Shown here piece by piece: positions 7,337 through 15,013 of a stretch of DNA of 64,000 nt. The first letter of the stretch is position 1; every line of letters starts with the position of its first letter. The notes beneath the pieces are model-generated. The model was not told the DNA's origin. It ran no database searches and saw nothing but the letters and a program-made list of their open reading frames with translations. Both the position numbers and the translations under genes were made by a program. Location: positions 1 through 64,000 of the forward strand of contig CAILUD010000100.1 of NCBI GenBank assembly GCA_903837285.1, read 5' to 3'. This DNA is from an uncultured Bacteroidota bacterium (GTDB taxonomy: Bacteria > Bacteroidota > Bacteroidia > Bacteroidales > GWA2-32-17).

Positions 7337-8566
7337 TTATTTTTCATCTTTTACCCATTCTGGTGAGTCGCTAAGCACTGGCATTCTATTTATTACCCAC
7401 CTGAATATCCATATTTCAGTAAAAATAACAGTTAATGTAACCACTATCTCCATCCACGATGGGATATAACTTACAGCTGCATCCCAGCGAAAACCAATAA
7501 CAGTTACATTTAATCTGTTTAAAATAATTCCAAGCATCGTTAAAATAGCTGCAAACTTCACTGTAAAAATGCTGTTTTTCTTGTAGCCATAAACAAATAG
7601 CATCATTGGAAGTAGAACGAATCCGACCATCTCTATTAAATACCAATACCCCATTGGAGTATTTAACAAATCCCATCTTTTGCCATGAATAAATACAAGT
7701 AATTGTAAAAAGAAATACGCAAACATTGCACCCGCACATATTTTAGCTAAACCAATTACAATTCCTTTTTGTGCCCAATGATTTTTTTTACTTATTTGTT
7801 TTGAAAACACTTTATGGCTTATTGACCCCTCGAATATAACCATAGAAAGACCTGCAAAAATGCTGGAAACAAAAAACAAAATAGGAATAAACTCGGAATA
7901 CCATAAAGGATGAATTTTATCTTTTGCCATTAAATATAATGCCCCTAACCCTGATTGATGAAGAGTGGATAATGTTATACCAAAAATTACAGCAGCAATT
8001 GTCATTCCTGAAAGAATTTTTCGTGCACGTTTTGCACCTAGCCATTCTGCAACAGCAGGAGAAAACTCGATTAACTGAGCAATCATATATAATAAGAAAT
8101 GCCATGCAACCAGAAATAAAACAGAACTTGTTCCAAAACTATTTCCAATTATTGGGTTAACAACGTTCCATGGACGGCCTAAATCTAAAAGCAAAGCTCC
8201 TGCATAAAATACATAAGCCAGAAATCCATTTAATACTGTTACTCTTACTATTGAATGATATTTATGCATGTTCAGAATATAAACCATAAACGTTAAAACA
8301 TAAGCACCGCCAGCAAAAGCAACACCTGTTACTACATCAAATCCAATCCATAATCCCCATGGAACTTCCTGTGTTAAATTAGTAACAGCACCAATGCCAT
8401 TAATAAAACGAATAACAATTAATACTACTCCCAATAAAATTACTGGAATAGAAATAATATTAAATGGAGTAAAAAACTTCCCCTTTGGTTTAAGTTCGCT
8501 AAGAATAAACTTAAAAGTTGATTCTTCCTTTTTATCTTTAGATATAGGTATAGCTGGATTATTCAT
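7337..8566 (-). CDS. NrfD/HybB-type integral membrane quinone-interacting subunit
   Basis: A polytopic membrane protein of the NrfD/PsrC family, closest by eye to HybB of hydrogenase-2. It has about ten hydrophobic segments and the family signature around TQEVPWGLWIGFDVVTGVAF, LLLDLGRPWNVVNPI and WYSEFIPILFF. Family members pass electrons between a periplasmic iron-sulphur subunit and the menaquinone pool and may move protons. I chose ATG 8566 (MNNPAIPIS). It overlaps the HybA-like stop by eight bases (ATGAATAA), which fits translational coupling. The frame opens at 8608, but that would overlap by 50 bases. Partners in the operon are the Tat-exported ferredoxin upstream and the H-like proteins on both sides. 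Confidence 0.9.
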   Translation of the reverse strand: MNNPAIPISKDKKEESTFKFILSELKPKGKFFTPFNIISIPVILLGVVLIVIRFINGIGAVTNLTQEVPWGLWIGFDVVTGVAFAGGAYVLTFMVYILNMHKYHSIVRVTVLNGFLAYVFYAGALLLDLGRPWNVVNPIIGNSFGTSSVLFLVAWHFLLYMIAQLIEFSPAVAEWLGAKRARKILSGMTIAAVIFGITLSTLHQSGLGALYLMAKDKIHPLWYSEFIPILFFVSSIFAGLSMVIFEGSISHKVFSKQISKKNHWAQKGIVIGLAKICAGAMFAYFFLQLLVFIHGKRWDLLNTPMGYWYLIEMVGFVLLPMMLFVYGYKKNSIFTVKFAAILTMLGIILNRLNVTVIGFRWDAAVSYIPSWMEIVVTLTVIFTEIWIFRWVINRMPVLSDSPEWVKDEK

Positions 8567-9425
8567 TTTCTTCGGTTTTATCGTTTTTCTTCTTTTTAGT
8601 TGCTTCATAAATTCCTAATAATAGTGGAGGTAACAAAACAAAAACAGAAGGCACACTAAATAAAAATCCTTTAGATAATTCGGGATATGATTCGTTTTGA
8701 AGCTTTGTGTTAAGCCCTAATTCATTAAACGGAACTGATGAAAGATACAGAAAACCTGTACCACCTGCAGTATGTTCTCCATAAATTTCATCAACATAAA
8801 CATCTTTTCCTTCAACAATTCTTTTTCTTGCTTCAGTTATTAATTCGCGACGTGTGCCAAATTTAATAGCTTCTGCGGGACAATTTTCAGCACATGCAGG
8901 AATTCCACCTTTTATGATTTTATCGTAACACATTGTACATTTTTGAATCTTTGGATTTGAACTGTGATATTCAAATTTTGGGACATCGAACGGACATGAA
9001 ACCATGCAGTAGCGACATCCCATACATTTATCGCCATTCCATGTTACAGGACCTTCCTTTGTTTTACACATTGCCTGAGTTAAACAAGCTGCAGCACATG
9101 CCGGTTCGTTGCAATGCATGCATTGTGTTTTAATAAATAACTCTCCTTTTGTTGTTTTGTAACAATTTACAACTGTGCGATGATTTTCATCTGTTTTTCT
9201 TAAAACTCCGGGTTTTAGTTCGCCTATAGGTGCGGGTAATCCATTTGTTTCTGCACAAATGGTTTCGCAGGTCTGACAGCCTACACATAGTGTTGAATCA
9301 TAAAGAATACCCCGAAATTCTACATCACTGTCTTTTTCCTTTTCTGCGCCAAGAGTATCAAGAGCAAGTAAAGTAATTCCAGCAACTCCGGCAGTTCTAA
9401 AAAAGTCTCTACGATTTAAACCCAT
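8559..9425 (-). CDS. HybA-like Tat-exported ferredoxin with four [4Fe-4S] sites
   Basis: The N-terminus is a twin-arginine signal (NRRDFFRTAGVAGITLLAL), so the folded protein is exported. Cysteine groups follow the DmsB/HybA pattern: CVGCQTCETIC; CMHCNEPACAAAC; CMGCRYCMVSC; and CTMC with a later CAENC. That is enough for four [4Fe-4S] clusters. A hydrophobic segment near the C-terminus (SVPSVFVLLPPLLLGIYEA) should anchor it in the membrane, as in HybA. It would relay electrons between a redox partner and the NrfD-like subunit. The usual partners (hydrogenase HybO/HybC, or a molybdopterin subunit) are not encoded nearby. It starts four bases after the H-like gene stop. Confidence 0.92.
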   Translation of the reverse strand: MGLNRRDFFRTAGVAGITLLALDTLGAEKEKDSDVEFRGILYDSTLCVGCQTCETICAETNGLPAPIGELKPGVLRKTDENHRTVVNCYKTTKGELFIKTQCMHCNEPACAAACLTQAMCKTKEGPVTWNGDKCMGCRYCMVSCPFDVPKFEYHSSNPKIQKCTMCYDKIIKGGIPACAENCPAEAIKFGTRRELITEARKRIVEGKDVYVDEIYGEHTAGGTGFLYLSSVPFNELGLNTKLQNESYPELSKGFLFSVPSVFVLLPPLLLGIYEATKKKKNDKTEENE

Positions 9426-9429
9426 AATA

Positions 9430-10161
9430 TTAAATATTTATTATTGTAAATGTAGAGTCGGATTTCCCAAAATCATATTTTGAAGTATTCATAAACTTAA
9501 TCTGAAACTCTTCCCATACTTCTGGGCCTAAATCTTCAAGCAAGTTATCTTTAAGTTCTCCACCATCTTGCAATACAGGCATTAATTCTTCATTTCCTGG
9601 CTGTGAAACAATTGACAAAAAATCCTTTAACCTTGTAAATTCATTTTTTAACCAGTCTTTATATTTATCAGCCATAATTAGAAATTGCGAATCCCTTAAC
9701 CAGTTTGTAGGCTCAATAAGATATACCCATCCATCATTATACGGCGACAGATTGACTGTTGCGGGATTTTTTACAAGTTGAATGTTATGAGAGGTTATAG
9801 TTCCTGAAATAGGAGAATTAATAGTCAATTGTTTTCCAAATCTGATAATAGTTAATATTGGTTCTCCTTTTTGAATTTGTTCACCAATATTCCTCATTTT
9901 AACTCTACTTAAAGCTCCTGTTACATGCAACAAAAAATCATCAATCCCTATTTTTACTTCACCATTTTTTTCCATATAAGCCCAGGTGTGAGTTTTGTCA
10001 AAATAAAGACCTTTAGGAATAGAAATAGAAGCTTCATTTAAAATTTGATTATGAACTTCAGTTGTGGTAGAAGCTTTTGATTTTTCACGCCTGCTGTATC
10101 GAACTATGGCATCTATTGTAAAGCACAACACAACAAATGCTACTAAAATTAAAATTAACAT
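9430..10161 (-). CDS. Membrane-anchored glycine-cleavage-H-like (lipoyl-domain-like) protein 1
   Basis: 243 residues. A membrane segment at 1-18 is followed by RYSRREKSK, predicting a cytoplasmic domain. The H-like domain (about 50-155) shows HTWAYMEKNGEVKIGIDDFL, TINSPISGTITSHN and NLSPYNDGWVYLIEP. Lys110 is the candidate lipoyl lysine and aligns with Lys120 of the paralogue. As there, spacing to SPISG is one residue shorter than in GcvH. The C-terminal extension carries LMPVLQDGGELKD and EEFQIKFMN. The two paralogues flank the HybA/HybB-like pair, which suggests both belong to one membrane complex. A role as a swinging-arm redox or acyl carrier at the inner face is inference. Confidence 0.8.
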   Translation of the reverse strand: MLILILVAFVVLCFTIDAIVRYSRREKSKASTTTEVHNQILNEASISIPKGLYFDKTHTWAYMEKNGEVKIGIDDFLLHVTGALSRVKMRNIGEQIQKGEPILTIIRFGKQLTINSPISGTITSHNIQLVKNPATVNLSPYNDGWVYLIEPTNWLRDSQFLIMADKYKDWLKNEFTRLKDFLSIVSQPGNEELMPVLQDGGELKDNLLEDLGPEVWEEFQIKFMNTSKYDFGKSDSTFTIINI

Positions 10162-10173
10162 GATTTCTGTGTT

Positions 10174-10272
10174 TTAAAATTTATTTAAAATACTTTTATT
10201 TCTACTGTGTTGTCTGATTGCATCTACTACTACAATCATCAAAACAAATGCTATTAACAATAAGATTAACAT
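10174..10272 (-). CDS. 32-residue membrane peptide resembling the H-like protein 1 anchor
   Basis: A short ORF from ATG 10272 to TAA 10174 ends 12 bases before the start of the H-like gene. The peptide begins MLILLLIAFVLMIVVVDAI and ends with a basic tail, RQHSRNKSILNKF. It matches the anchor of the next protein (MLILILVAFVVL...DAIVRYSRREKSK) in length, order of hydrophobic residues and charged tail, and the DNA is also similar. It is therefore either a small single-span subunit or a remnant of a duplicated anchor. The intact frame, the immediate operon position and its place as first gene after the sigma-54-like element favour a real gene. Confidence 0.6.
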   Translation of the reverse strand: MLILLLIAFVLMIVVVDAIRQHSRNKSILNKF

Positions 10273-10310
10273 GGCTTTATGGTTTTAAATTATTTATAGA
10301 TATGGTATAT

Positions 10311-10325
10311 CCAATTATAATACCA
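10311..10325 (-). promoter_or_regulatory. Candidate sigma-54 promoter of the H-like/HybAB-like operon
   Basis: On the minus strand the bases read TGGTATTATAATTGG. This places GG ten bases before a second GG, close to the sigma-54 pattern TGG-N9-TTGC, with G for C in the last position of the -12 element. Transcription would start about 25-30 bases before the ATG at 10272. Support comes from the sigma-54-type activator encoded in the same cluster. Confidence 0.4.
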
Positions 10326-10406
10326 TTTAACAAATTCAATCTTATAATACTGATAGACAGATTATTGCGATGAGCGTTGTAAATAATATTTACATAATAA
10401 ATGTTT

Positions 10407-10508
10407 AATTTTTCAACACTCAGCATTGTGAATCAATCTATGTCGTTATCAATAAGATTGATATATGACATGTTGAATTTGTTTACATATGATGTATTTT
10501 TCAACATT
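10407..10508. promoter_or_regulatory. TTCAACA motifs, possible upstream activator sites
   Basis: TTTTTCAACACT lies at 10409-10420, and ATGTTGAA (10470-10477) and TTCAACAT (10500-10507) form a widely spaced inverted pair. The same motif, in reverse, is AGTGTTGAAAAT at 6409-6420 upstream of the sensor kinase. They sit about 80-200 bp upstream of the sigma-54-like element, the normal distance for NtrC-type sites. No other gene is visible in the gene-free stretch 10273-10645. Confidence 0.4.
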
Positions 10509-10576
10509 TATAAGTTTTTCTAGAAACTTTTAATCAACTCTCAGGTTATTAATAATTATTAAATAATCGCAATTAT

Positions 10577-10608
10577 TTTGTTTGCATAACTGTTATGTGT
10601 TATTTTTG
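10577..10608 (+). promoter_or_regulatory. Bacteroidota-type promoter for the MBL-fold gene
   Basis: TTTG (10577-10580), 20-bp spacer, TATTTTTG (10601-10608), matching TTTG/TAnnTTTG. The predicted start near 10615 leaves a leader of about 30 bases before ATG 10646. Confidence 0.6.
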
Positions 10609-10645
10609 GCAATAACCAAAAGTTACTTCCTATCATAATTTATTT

Positions 10646-11743
10646 ATGCAAATATTATTTATCACTCTATTATTAATAGTTACAATTATTTTAGCATTAA
10701 TTTCTTTTTTAAAATCGCCTCGATTCGGAAAACTACCTTCTGGTGTTAGGCTTGAAAGAATAAAAAAATCACCCAATTATAAGAATGGTGCATTTCAGAA
10801 TTTAAGCCCAACGCCTATAATGGCTGAAGACGTAAAATTTTTAACTGTTTTAAAAGAATTTATTTTTACAAAGAATAAAAAACCAGTTGGAGTTTTACCT
10901 TCGATAAAAACAAACTTATTAAATATAAGTCCAAATGACAATATTTTAGTTTGGTTTGGGCATTCGTCATTTTTTATGCAGATAGATGGTAAGAAAATAT
11001 TATTCGACCCCATTTTTAGTAAAGCGTCATCACCTGTTTCATTTACCACAAAAGCGTTTAAAGGGTCTAATGTTTATACAGCTGATGACATTCCTGAAAT
11101 TGATTATCTTTTTATATCTCACGACCATTGGGATCATCTTGATTATGATACGCTCTTTAAATTAAGACTAAAGATAAAAAAAGTTATTTGTGGACTTGGA
11201 ACTGGCGAACATTTTGAACATTGGAATTACAAAAGTGATATTATACACGAAATGGATTGGAACGAGAAAATAGTATTAGACAATAACTTTATTGTGCATA
11301 CTGTTCCATCAAGGCATTTTTCGGGAAGAACATTTCGTCGTAACAAAACATTATGGACTTCATTTGTTCTTGAAACTAATTCTTCAAAAATATTTATGGG
11401 CTGTGATGGTGGTTACGATACTCACTTTGAAGAAATAGGAAAAAAATTCGGAGGTTTTGATTTTGCAATATTAGAAAATGGTCAATATAACAAAAGCTGG
11501 AAATATATTCACATGATGCCCGATCAGGTTATTAAAGCCGCAAAAGATTTAAATGCAAAAAGAATACTTCCTGTTCATTCATGCAAATTTGCTTTAGCAA
11601 ATCATAGATGGCACGAGCCTTTAAAAACTATAACAGATTTAAATAAAAATGAAAATTTAAATATTATAACACCATTAATAGGCGAAAAAGTAGATTTATT
11701 TGATGACTCACAAAAATTCACTTACTGGTGGGAAAAAGTATAA
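10646..11743 (+). CDS. MBL-fold metal-dependent hydrolase (NAPE-PLD/RomA/UlaG-like)
   Basis: 365 residues with an N-terminal membrane segment (about 1-20) that probably anchors it. The metallo-beta-lactamase motif is SHDHWDHLD, preceded by VWFGHSSFFMQIDGKKILFDP, which is typical of the NAPE-PLD/RomA/UlaG branch. Later metal ligands appear as VPSRHFSGR, MGCDGGYD and LPVHSCKF. Enzymes of this branch cleave phosphodiester or lactone bonds, and the substrate here cannot be told from sequence. It has its own promoter and is divergent from the H-like/HybAB-like operon, so a functional link to that operon is not implied. Confidence 0.85.
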   Translation: MQILFITLLLIVTIILALISFLKSPRFGKLPSGVRLERIKKSPNYKNGAFQNLSPTPIMAEDVKFLTVLKEFIFTKNKKPVGVLPSIKTNLLNISPNDNILVWFGHSSFFMQIDGKKILFDPIFSKASSPVSFTTKAFKGSNVYTADDIPEIDYLFISHDHWDHLDYDTLFKLRLKIKKVICGLGTGEHFEHWNYKSDIIHEMDWNEKIVLDNNFIVHTVPSRHFSGRTFRRNKTLWTSFVLETNSSKIFMGCDGGYDTHFEEIGKKFGGFDFAILENGQYNKSWKYIHMMPDQVIKAAKDLNAKRILPVHSCKFALANHRWHEPLKTITDLNKNENLNIITPLIGEKVDLFDDSQKFTYWWEKV

Positions 11744-11771
11744 TACTTTCTTTTATTAACCTAAGATTCTT

Positions 11772-11803
11772 TTTGTTCTTAAGCATGTTAATGATTATAT
11801 TTG
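11772..11803 (+). promoter_or_regulatory. Bacteroidota-type promoter for the CDF-like gene
   Basis: TTTG (11772-11775), 20-bp spacer, TATATTTG (11796-11803). The predicted start is about 20 bases before ATG 11832. Confidence 0.6.
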
Positions 11804-11831
11804 ACCGCATATAGTTTAAAGTGTATAAATA

Positions 11832-12734
11832 ATGGTTGTTAAAAATAAGGAATCTTTTGCAATTAAATTATCTATTTATGGCTCCATAATAATGGCCATT
11901 ACCGGCATTTTGGCTGCCTTTTTTGGAAACTCTATTTCATTGTTATTTGATGCACTTTACACCTTAATTGCAATGACAATTTCAATTGTAGGATTACGTA
12001 TTTCAAAATTATTGAAAATAAAATACAGTGTAAGGTTTAATTTTGGTTACTATTCATTTGAACCATTATTTGTTTTAATTAATGGGCTATTATTAATGGG
12101 ATTAGCCGTTTCGTTATTTATCTCTTCTATTCAATCAATTTTTAATGGAGGAAGAATTATTGAGTTGGCTGTAGTTACTGAATATCTTATTTTTTCTGTT
12201 ATTGTTTGCAGTATCTTAACATTTACGTTAAAATATTTTGCAAAAAAAACAAAATCTGAAATACTACATACCGAATCTATTAACTGGATGCTCGATGCAC
12301 TTATAAGTGTTGTTGTATTAATAGTTTTTTTAATGTCATTATGGTTAAAACATACTAAATATAGTTACTTTATTCCTTATTTAGACCCCGGTATAACAAT
12401 AATTCTAATTATTTTCTTTGTTTATCAACCTATAAAATTAATTAAATCCGGAGTATTTGATTTGCTTCTTGCTGCACCGCCTAAAACGTTTACTGAAGAA
12501 ATAAAAGAAAAACTTTTAGGTAATAAACCGAAATATGGATTTGAAGAAATTAAAATAAATGCTGCAAAAATTGGTAGAACAACGTGCATTGAAGTAATCT
12601 GTTTTTATGATAAAAATTTTGAAATTAAATCTATTGATACAATAGATAAGTTAAATAATCAAATAAAAACTGAAGTAGAAAGTTATTCCCCAAATCTTGA
12701 TGTCAGAGTTTCGTTTAACAACATTAATACATAA
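11832..12734 (+). CDS. Cation diffusion facilitator (CDF)-like transporter with variant metal site
   Basis: 300 residues with six hydrophobic segments followed by a C-terminal cytoplasmic domain of about 90 residues, the CDF layout. CDF proteins exchange divalent metal for protons. The usual TM2 site is DxxxD, but here LLFDALYTLIA keeps only the first Asp and has Thr in the second place. The usual TM5 HxxxD is NWMLD, with Asn for His. Two of the four transport-site ligands are therefore replaced, so the substrate or mechanism probably differs from the Zn/Fe exporters. It appears monocistronic with its own promoter. Confidence 0.8.
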   Translation: MVVKNKESFAIKLSIYGSIIMAITGILAAFFGNSISLLFDALYTLIAMTISIVGLRISKLLKIKYSVRFNFGYYSFEPLFVLINGLLLMGLAVSLFISSIQSIFNGGRIIELAVVTEYLIFSVIVCSILTFTLKYFAKKTKSEILHTESINWMLDALISVVVLIVFLMSLWLKHTKYSYFIPYLDPGITIILIIFFVYQPIKLIKSGVFDLLLAAPPKTFTEEIKEKLLGNKPKYGFEEIKINAAKIGRTTCIEVICFYDKNFEIKSIDTIDKLNNQIKTEVESYSPNLDVRVSFNNINT

Positions 12735-12764
12735 TAATTACAGCTCATTTATTTCGTGTAAAAT

Positions 12765-12809
12765 AGCAAAATGCTAAGTTATTAATCTCACTCGCAAAAT
12801 GCGAGCGAG
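12765..12809. repeat. Hairpins after the CDF-like gene
   Basis: TAGCAAAATGCTA (12765-12777) is followed by a 10-bp arm pair 12787-12796/12800-12809 with one mismatch (CTCGCA/TGCGAG core). No T run follows, so this is more likely a small repeated element or weak terminator than a standard intrinsic terminator. Confidence 0.45.
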
Positions 12810-12874
12810 AGCCAAGGAGCTTAGATTTAATTAATTCAAAAAGCTTTTTTTATGCAACTATCCCGAAACATCAT

Positions 12875-12882
12875 TATCTTTG
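12875..12882 (+). promoter_or_regulatory. Promoter -7 element upstream of the SDR gene
   Basis: TATCTTTG matches TAnnTTTG, 25 bases before ATG 12908. No clear -33 TTTG is seen. Confidence 0.5.
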
Positions 12883-12907
12883 TATTTTATGAAAGACTGG
12901 ATATTTA

Positions 12908-14461
12908 ATGGATAACACATCACAACAAATAGAAAAATTAACCGAGGAAGAAATAAATAACTGTATTTCAGTATTAGAACATTTACTTCATAACGGCGAT
13001 CAACTTATTCACTTATCAGAAGAACAAATTCTTAAGCTAATGAAAGCAGCAGGTCAAATAACCAGACCTGATAAAGCAGAAATATATAAAAGAAATAAAA
13101 GTGTAAAAGTTGCCCGAAAACAAAAAGAAATTTCTAATAACAAAAAAGCTCGGGCAGCCACTAGCATACGTAGCGCAAGAACATCAAGTATTTTTGAAGC
13201 ACCTGCTCAAATTTCTTTGCCAGAGGCTGAAAAAATGACCGAAAAGAAATTTCTTTTATCTGAACAGAATTGTTACGTGTGCAAAAAACAATATACAGAA
13301 ATTCATCATTTTTACGATTCTATGTGTAAAGAATGTGGGGATTTAAATTATACAAAACGTTTTCAGACTTGCGACATGACCGGTCAGATTGCACTTATAA
13401 CTGGTTCCAGACTTAAGATTGGTTATCATGCTACTTTAATGATGTTACGTTCTGGTGCTACAGTAATTGCTACCACACGATTCCCCGCAGATTCAGCAAT
13501 TCGTTTTGCAAAAGAAAAAGATTTTTCGGAATGGAGTAACAGATTACATATTTACGGCCTTGACTTAAGACATATTCCAAGCGTAGAATTATTTGCCACA
13601 TATGTAGAACAAAAGTACGAAAGGCTTGATATATTAATTAATAACGCAGCACAAACAGTAAGAAGACCTTCAGGATTTTATGCGCATTTAATGGATAACG
13701 AATTGCTGCCATTTCATAAGCATTCTAATGAAGTGAAACAATTGCTCGCCCATCATCAACAATGTTTAAAAGAAATTGAAGGATTTAATATTTCAGGCAA
13801 CGAATCACAAAAAGCATTAGCTGTAAATTGGAACGGACAAGCACCAGGGATTGGTATAAGAGCTTCGGCTCAACTATCACAAGTACCTTATAAATTCGAC
13901 AATTCAATTGAAGCAAGAGAAGTTTTTCCCGAAGGAAAATTAGATGCAGATCTTCAACAGGTTGATTTAAGAACTACAAATAGCTGGCGTTTAAAATTGG
14001 GACAAATACAAACACTTGAAATGGTAGAAGTGCAACTTGTTAATTCCATTGCTCCATTTGTGCTTTGCAACCGACTTACTGCATTAATGAGAAAAGATTA
14101 TACCGGAAAAAAACATATTGTTAATGTTTCGGCAATGGAAGGGAAGTTTCACGGTTTTAAAAAGGCTGATAGACATCCTCACACAAATATGGCAAAAGCA
14201 TCGCTAAACATGCTTACACATACTGCTGCCAGCGATCTTGCAAAAGATGGTATTTTTATGAATGCCGTAGATACAGGATGGGTTACTGACGAAGATCCTG
14301 CAGAACTTGCAAAACATAAACAAAAGGTACATGATTTTCAGCCTCCACTAGATATTGTTGACGGTGCTGCTCGTGTTTGCGATCCATTTATTGATGGCAT
14401 TAACACCGGAAAACATTGGAGTGGAAGATTTTTAAAGGACTATTTCCCTATAAGTTGGTAA
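12908..14461 (+). CDS. SDR-fold protein with N-terminal zinc-ribbon-like region
   Basis: 517 residues, about twice the classical SDR length. Residues 1-115 are charged and mostly helical. Residues 122-143 hold CYVC and CKEC pairs (Cys122, 125, 140, 143) that probably bind zinc. The Rossmann domain starts at about 155 with [12 protein letters not shown] and continues through [10 protein letters not shown]. At the catalytic position the YxxxK motif reads TNMAK, with Thr for Tyr and the Lys kept, followed by ASLNMLT. The Ser-containing strand is VNVSAMEGK. With the catalytic Tyr missing, it may bind nucleotide without classical dehydrogenase activity. It is probably co-transcribed with the small membrane protein 26 bp downstream. 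Confidence 0.8.
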   Translation: MDNTSQQIEKLTEEEINNCISVLEHLLHNGDQLIHLSEEQILKLMKAAGQITRPDKAEIYKRNKSVKVARKQKEISNNKKARAATSIRSARTSSIFEAPAQISLPEAEKMTEKKFLLSEQNCYVCKKQYTEIHHFYDSMCKECGDLNYTKRFQTCDMTGQIALITGSRLKIGYHATLMMLRSGATVIATTRFPADSAIRFAKEKDFSEWSNRLHIYGLDLRHIPSVELFATYVEQKYERLDILINNAAQTVRRPSGFYAHLMDNELLPFHKHSNEVKQLLAHHQQCLKEIEGFNISGNESQKALAVNWNGQAPGIGIRASAQLSQVPYKFDNSIEAREVFPEGKLDADLQQVDLRTTNSWRLKLGQIQTLEMVEVQLVNSIAPFVLCNRLTALMRKDYTGKKHIVNVSAMEGKFHGFKKADRHPHTNMAKASLNMLTHTAASDLAKDGIFMNAVDTGWVTDEDPAELAKHKQKVHDFQPPLDIVDGAARVCDPFIDGINTGKHWSGRFLKDYFPISW

Positions 14462-14487
14462 TTACATATACTCTAAACTAAAATAGT

Positions 14488-15009
14488 ATGCAGCGCATAA
14501 TAACCCTAATTTACGTAATTATTACAGCCTCAATTGCTGTTTTTTGTACTATTTTTGAAATACAGCCTGCTCTTTTTATTATTGATATATTTGCTCCAAA
14601 TGTAGGTGATAGCTATAGCGTAAACCTTGTGGTACTTCTACTATGGCTGATTCTGCTTTCTCCGCTTTTGATCTTTTTAGCAATTTCAAAACTCATGAGA
14701 AAAAAAGAAGACAAAAACATTTCATCTGAAAGAACAGGAATTTTTGTTACAAGAAAAAAAGCATTTCAAAGCGCAATGGTTGGAATACCAATTTATATTA
14801 ATGACAAAAAAGCCGGAATTATTGATAATGGAAAAACAAAGTTTTTCGATACACCTATTGGCACAGTTACAGTTCATGCAGGCATTGGCAAACAAGTTTC
14901 GGAGAAGGTACAGGTTATAATTACCGAAAAACAACAATTACAGTTTGAACTTAAATTTAAACAATCGGTATTTACTGTTAAAATTATTTTAAATCAAATT
15001 TTAAAATAA
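14488..15009 (+). CDS. Hypothetical membrane protein
   Basis: 173 residues, family not recognised. Two hydrophobic segments (about 3-33 and 45-68) are followed by a soluble C-terminal part of ~100 residues containing GIPIYINDKKAGIIDNGKTK and a valine/glycine-rich stretch. This resembles a small beta domain of the kind found in proteins with a PEGA-like motif, but I would not assign it. It lies 26 bp after the SDR-fold gene on the same strand and converges on the epimerase gene four bases away. Confidence 0.6.
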   Translation: MQRIITLIYVIITASIAVFCTIFEIQPALFIIDIFAPNVGDSYSVNLVVLLLWLILLSPLLIFLAISKLMRKKEDKNISSERTGIFVTRKKAFQSAMVGIPIYINDKKAGIIDNGKTKFFDTPIGTVTVHAGIGKQVSEKVQVIITEKQQLQFELKFKQSVFTVKIILNQILK

Positions 15010-15013
15010 CAAA

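Noticed and set aside
7416-8105. Cys-rich minus-strand ORFs within the NrfD-like gene
   Set aside because: They are alternative frames of a hydrophobic membrane protein gene. The NrfD-like frame has the clear family motifs.
6572-10161. Calling the two H-like proteins gcvH partners of gcvP
   Set aside because: They are about twice the length of GcvH, carry membrane anchors and an extra C-terminal region, and lie in a redox operon. The lipoyl-lysine spacing is off by one.
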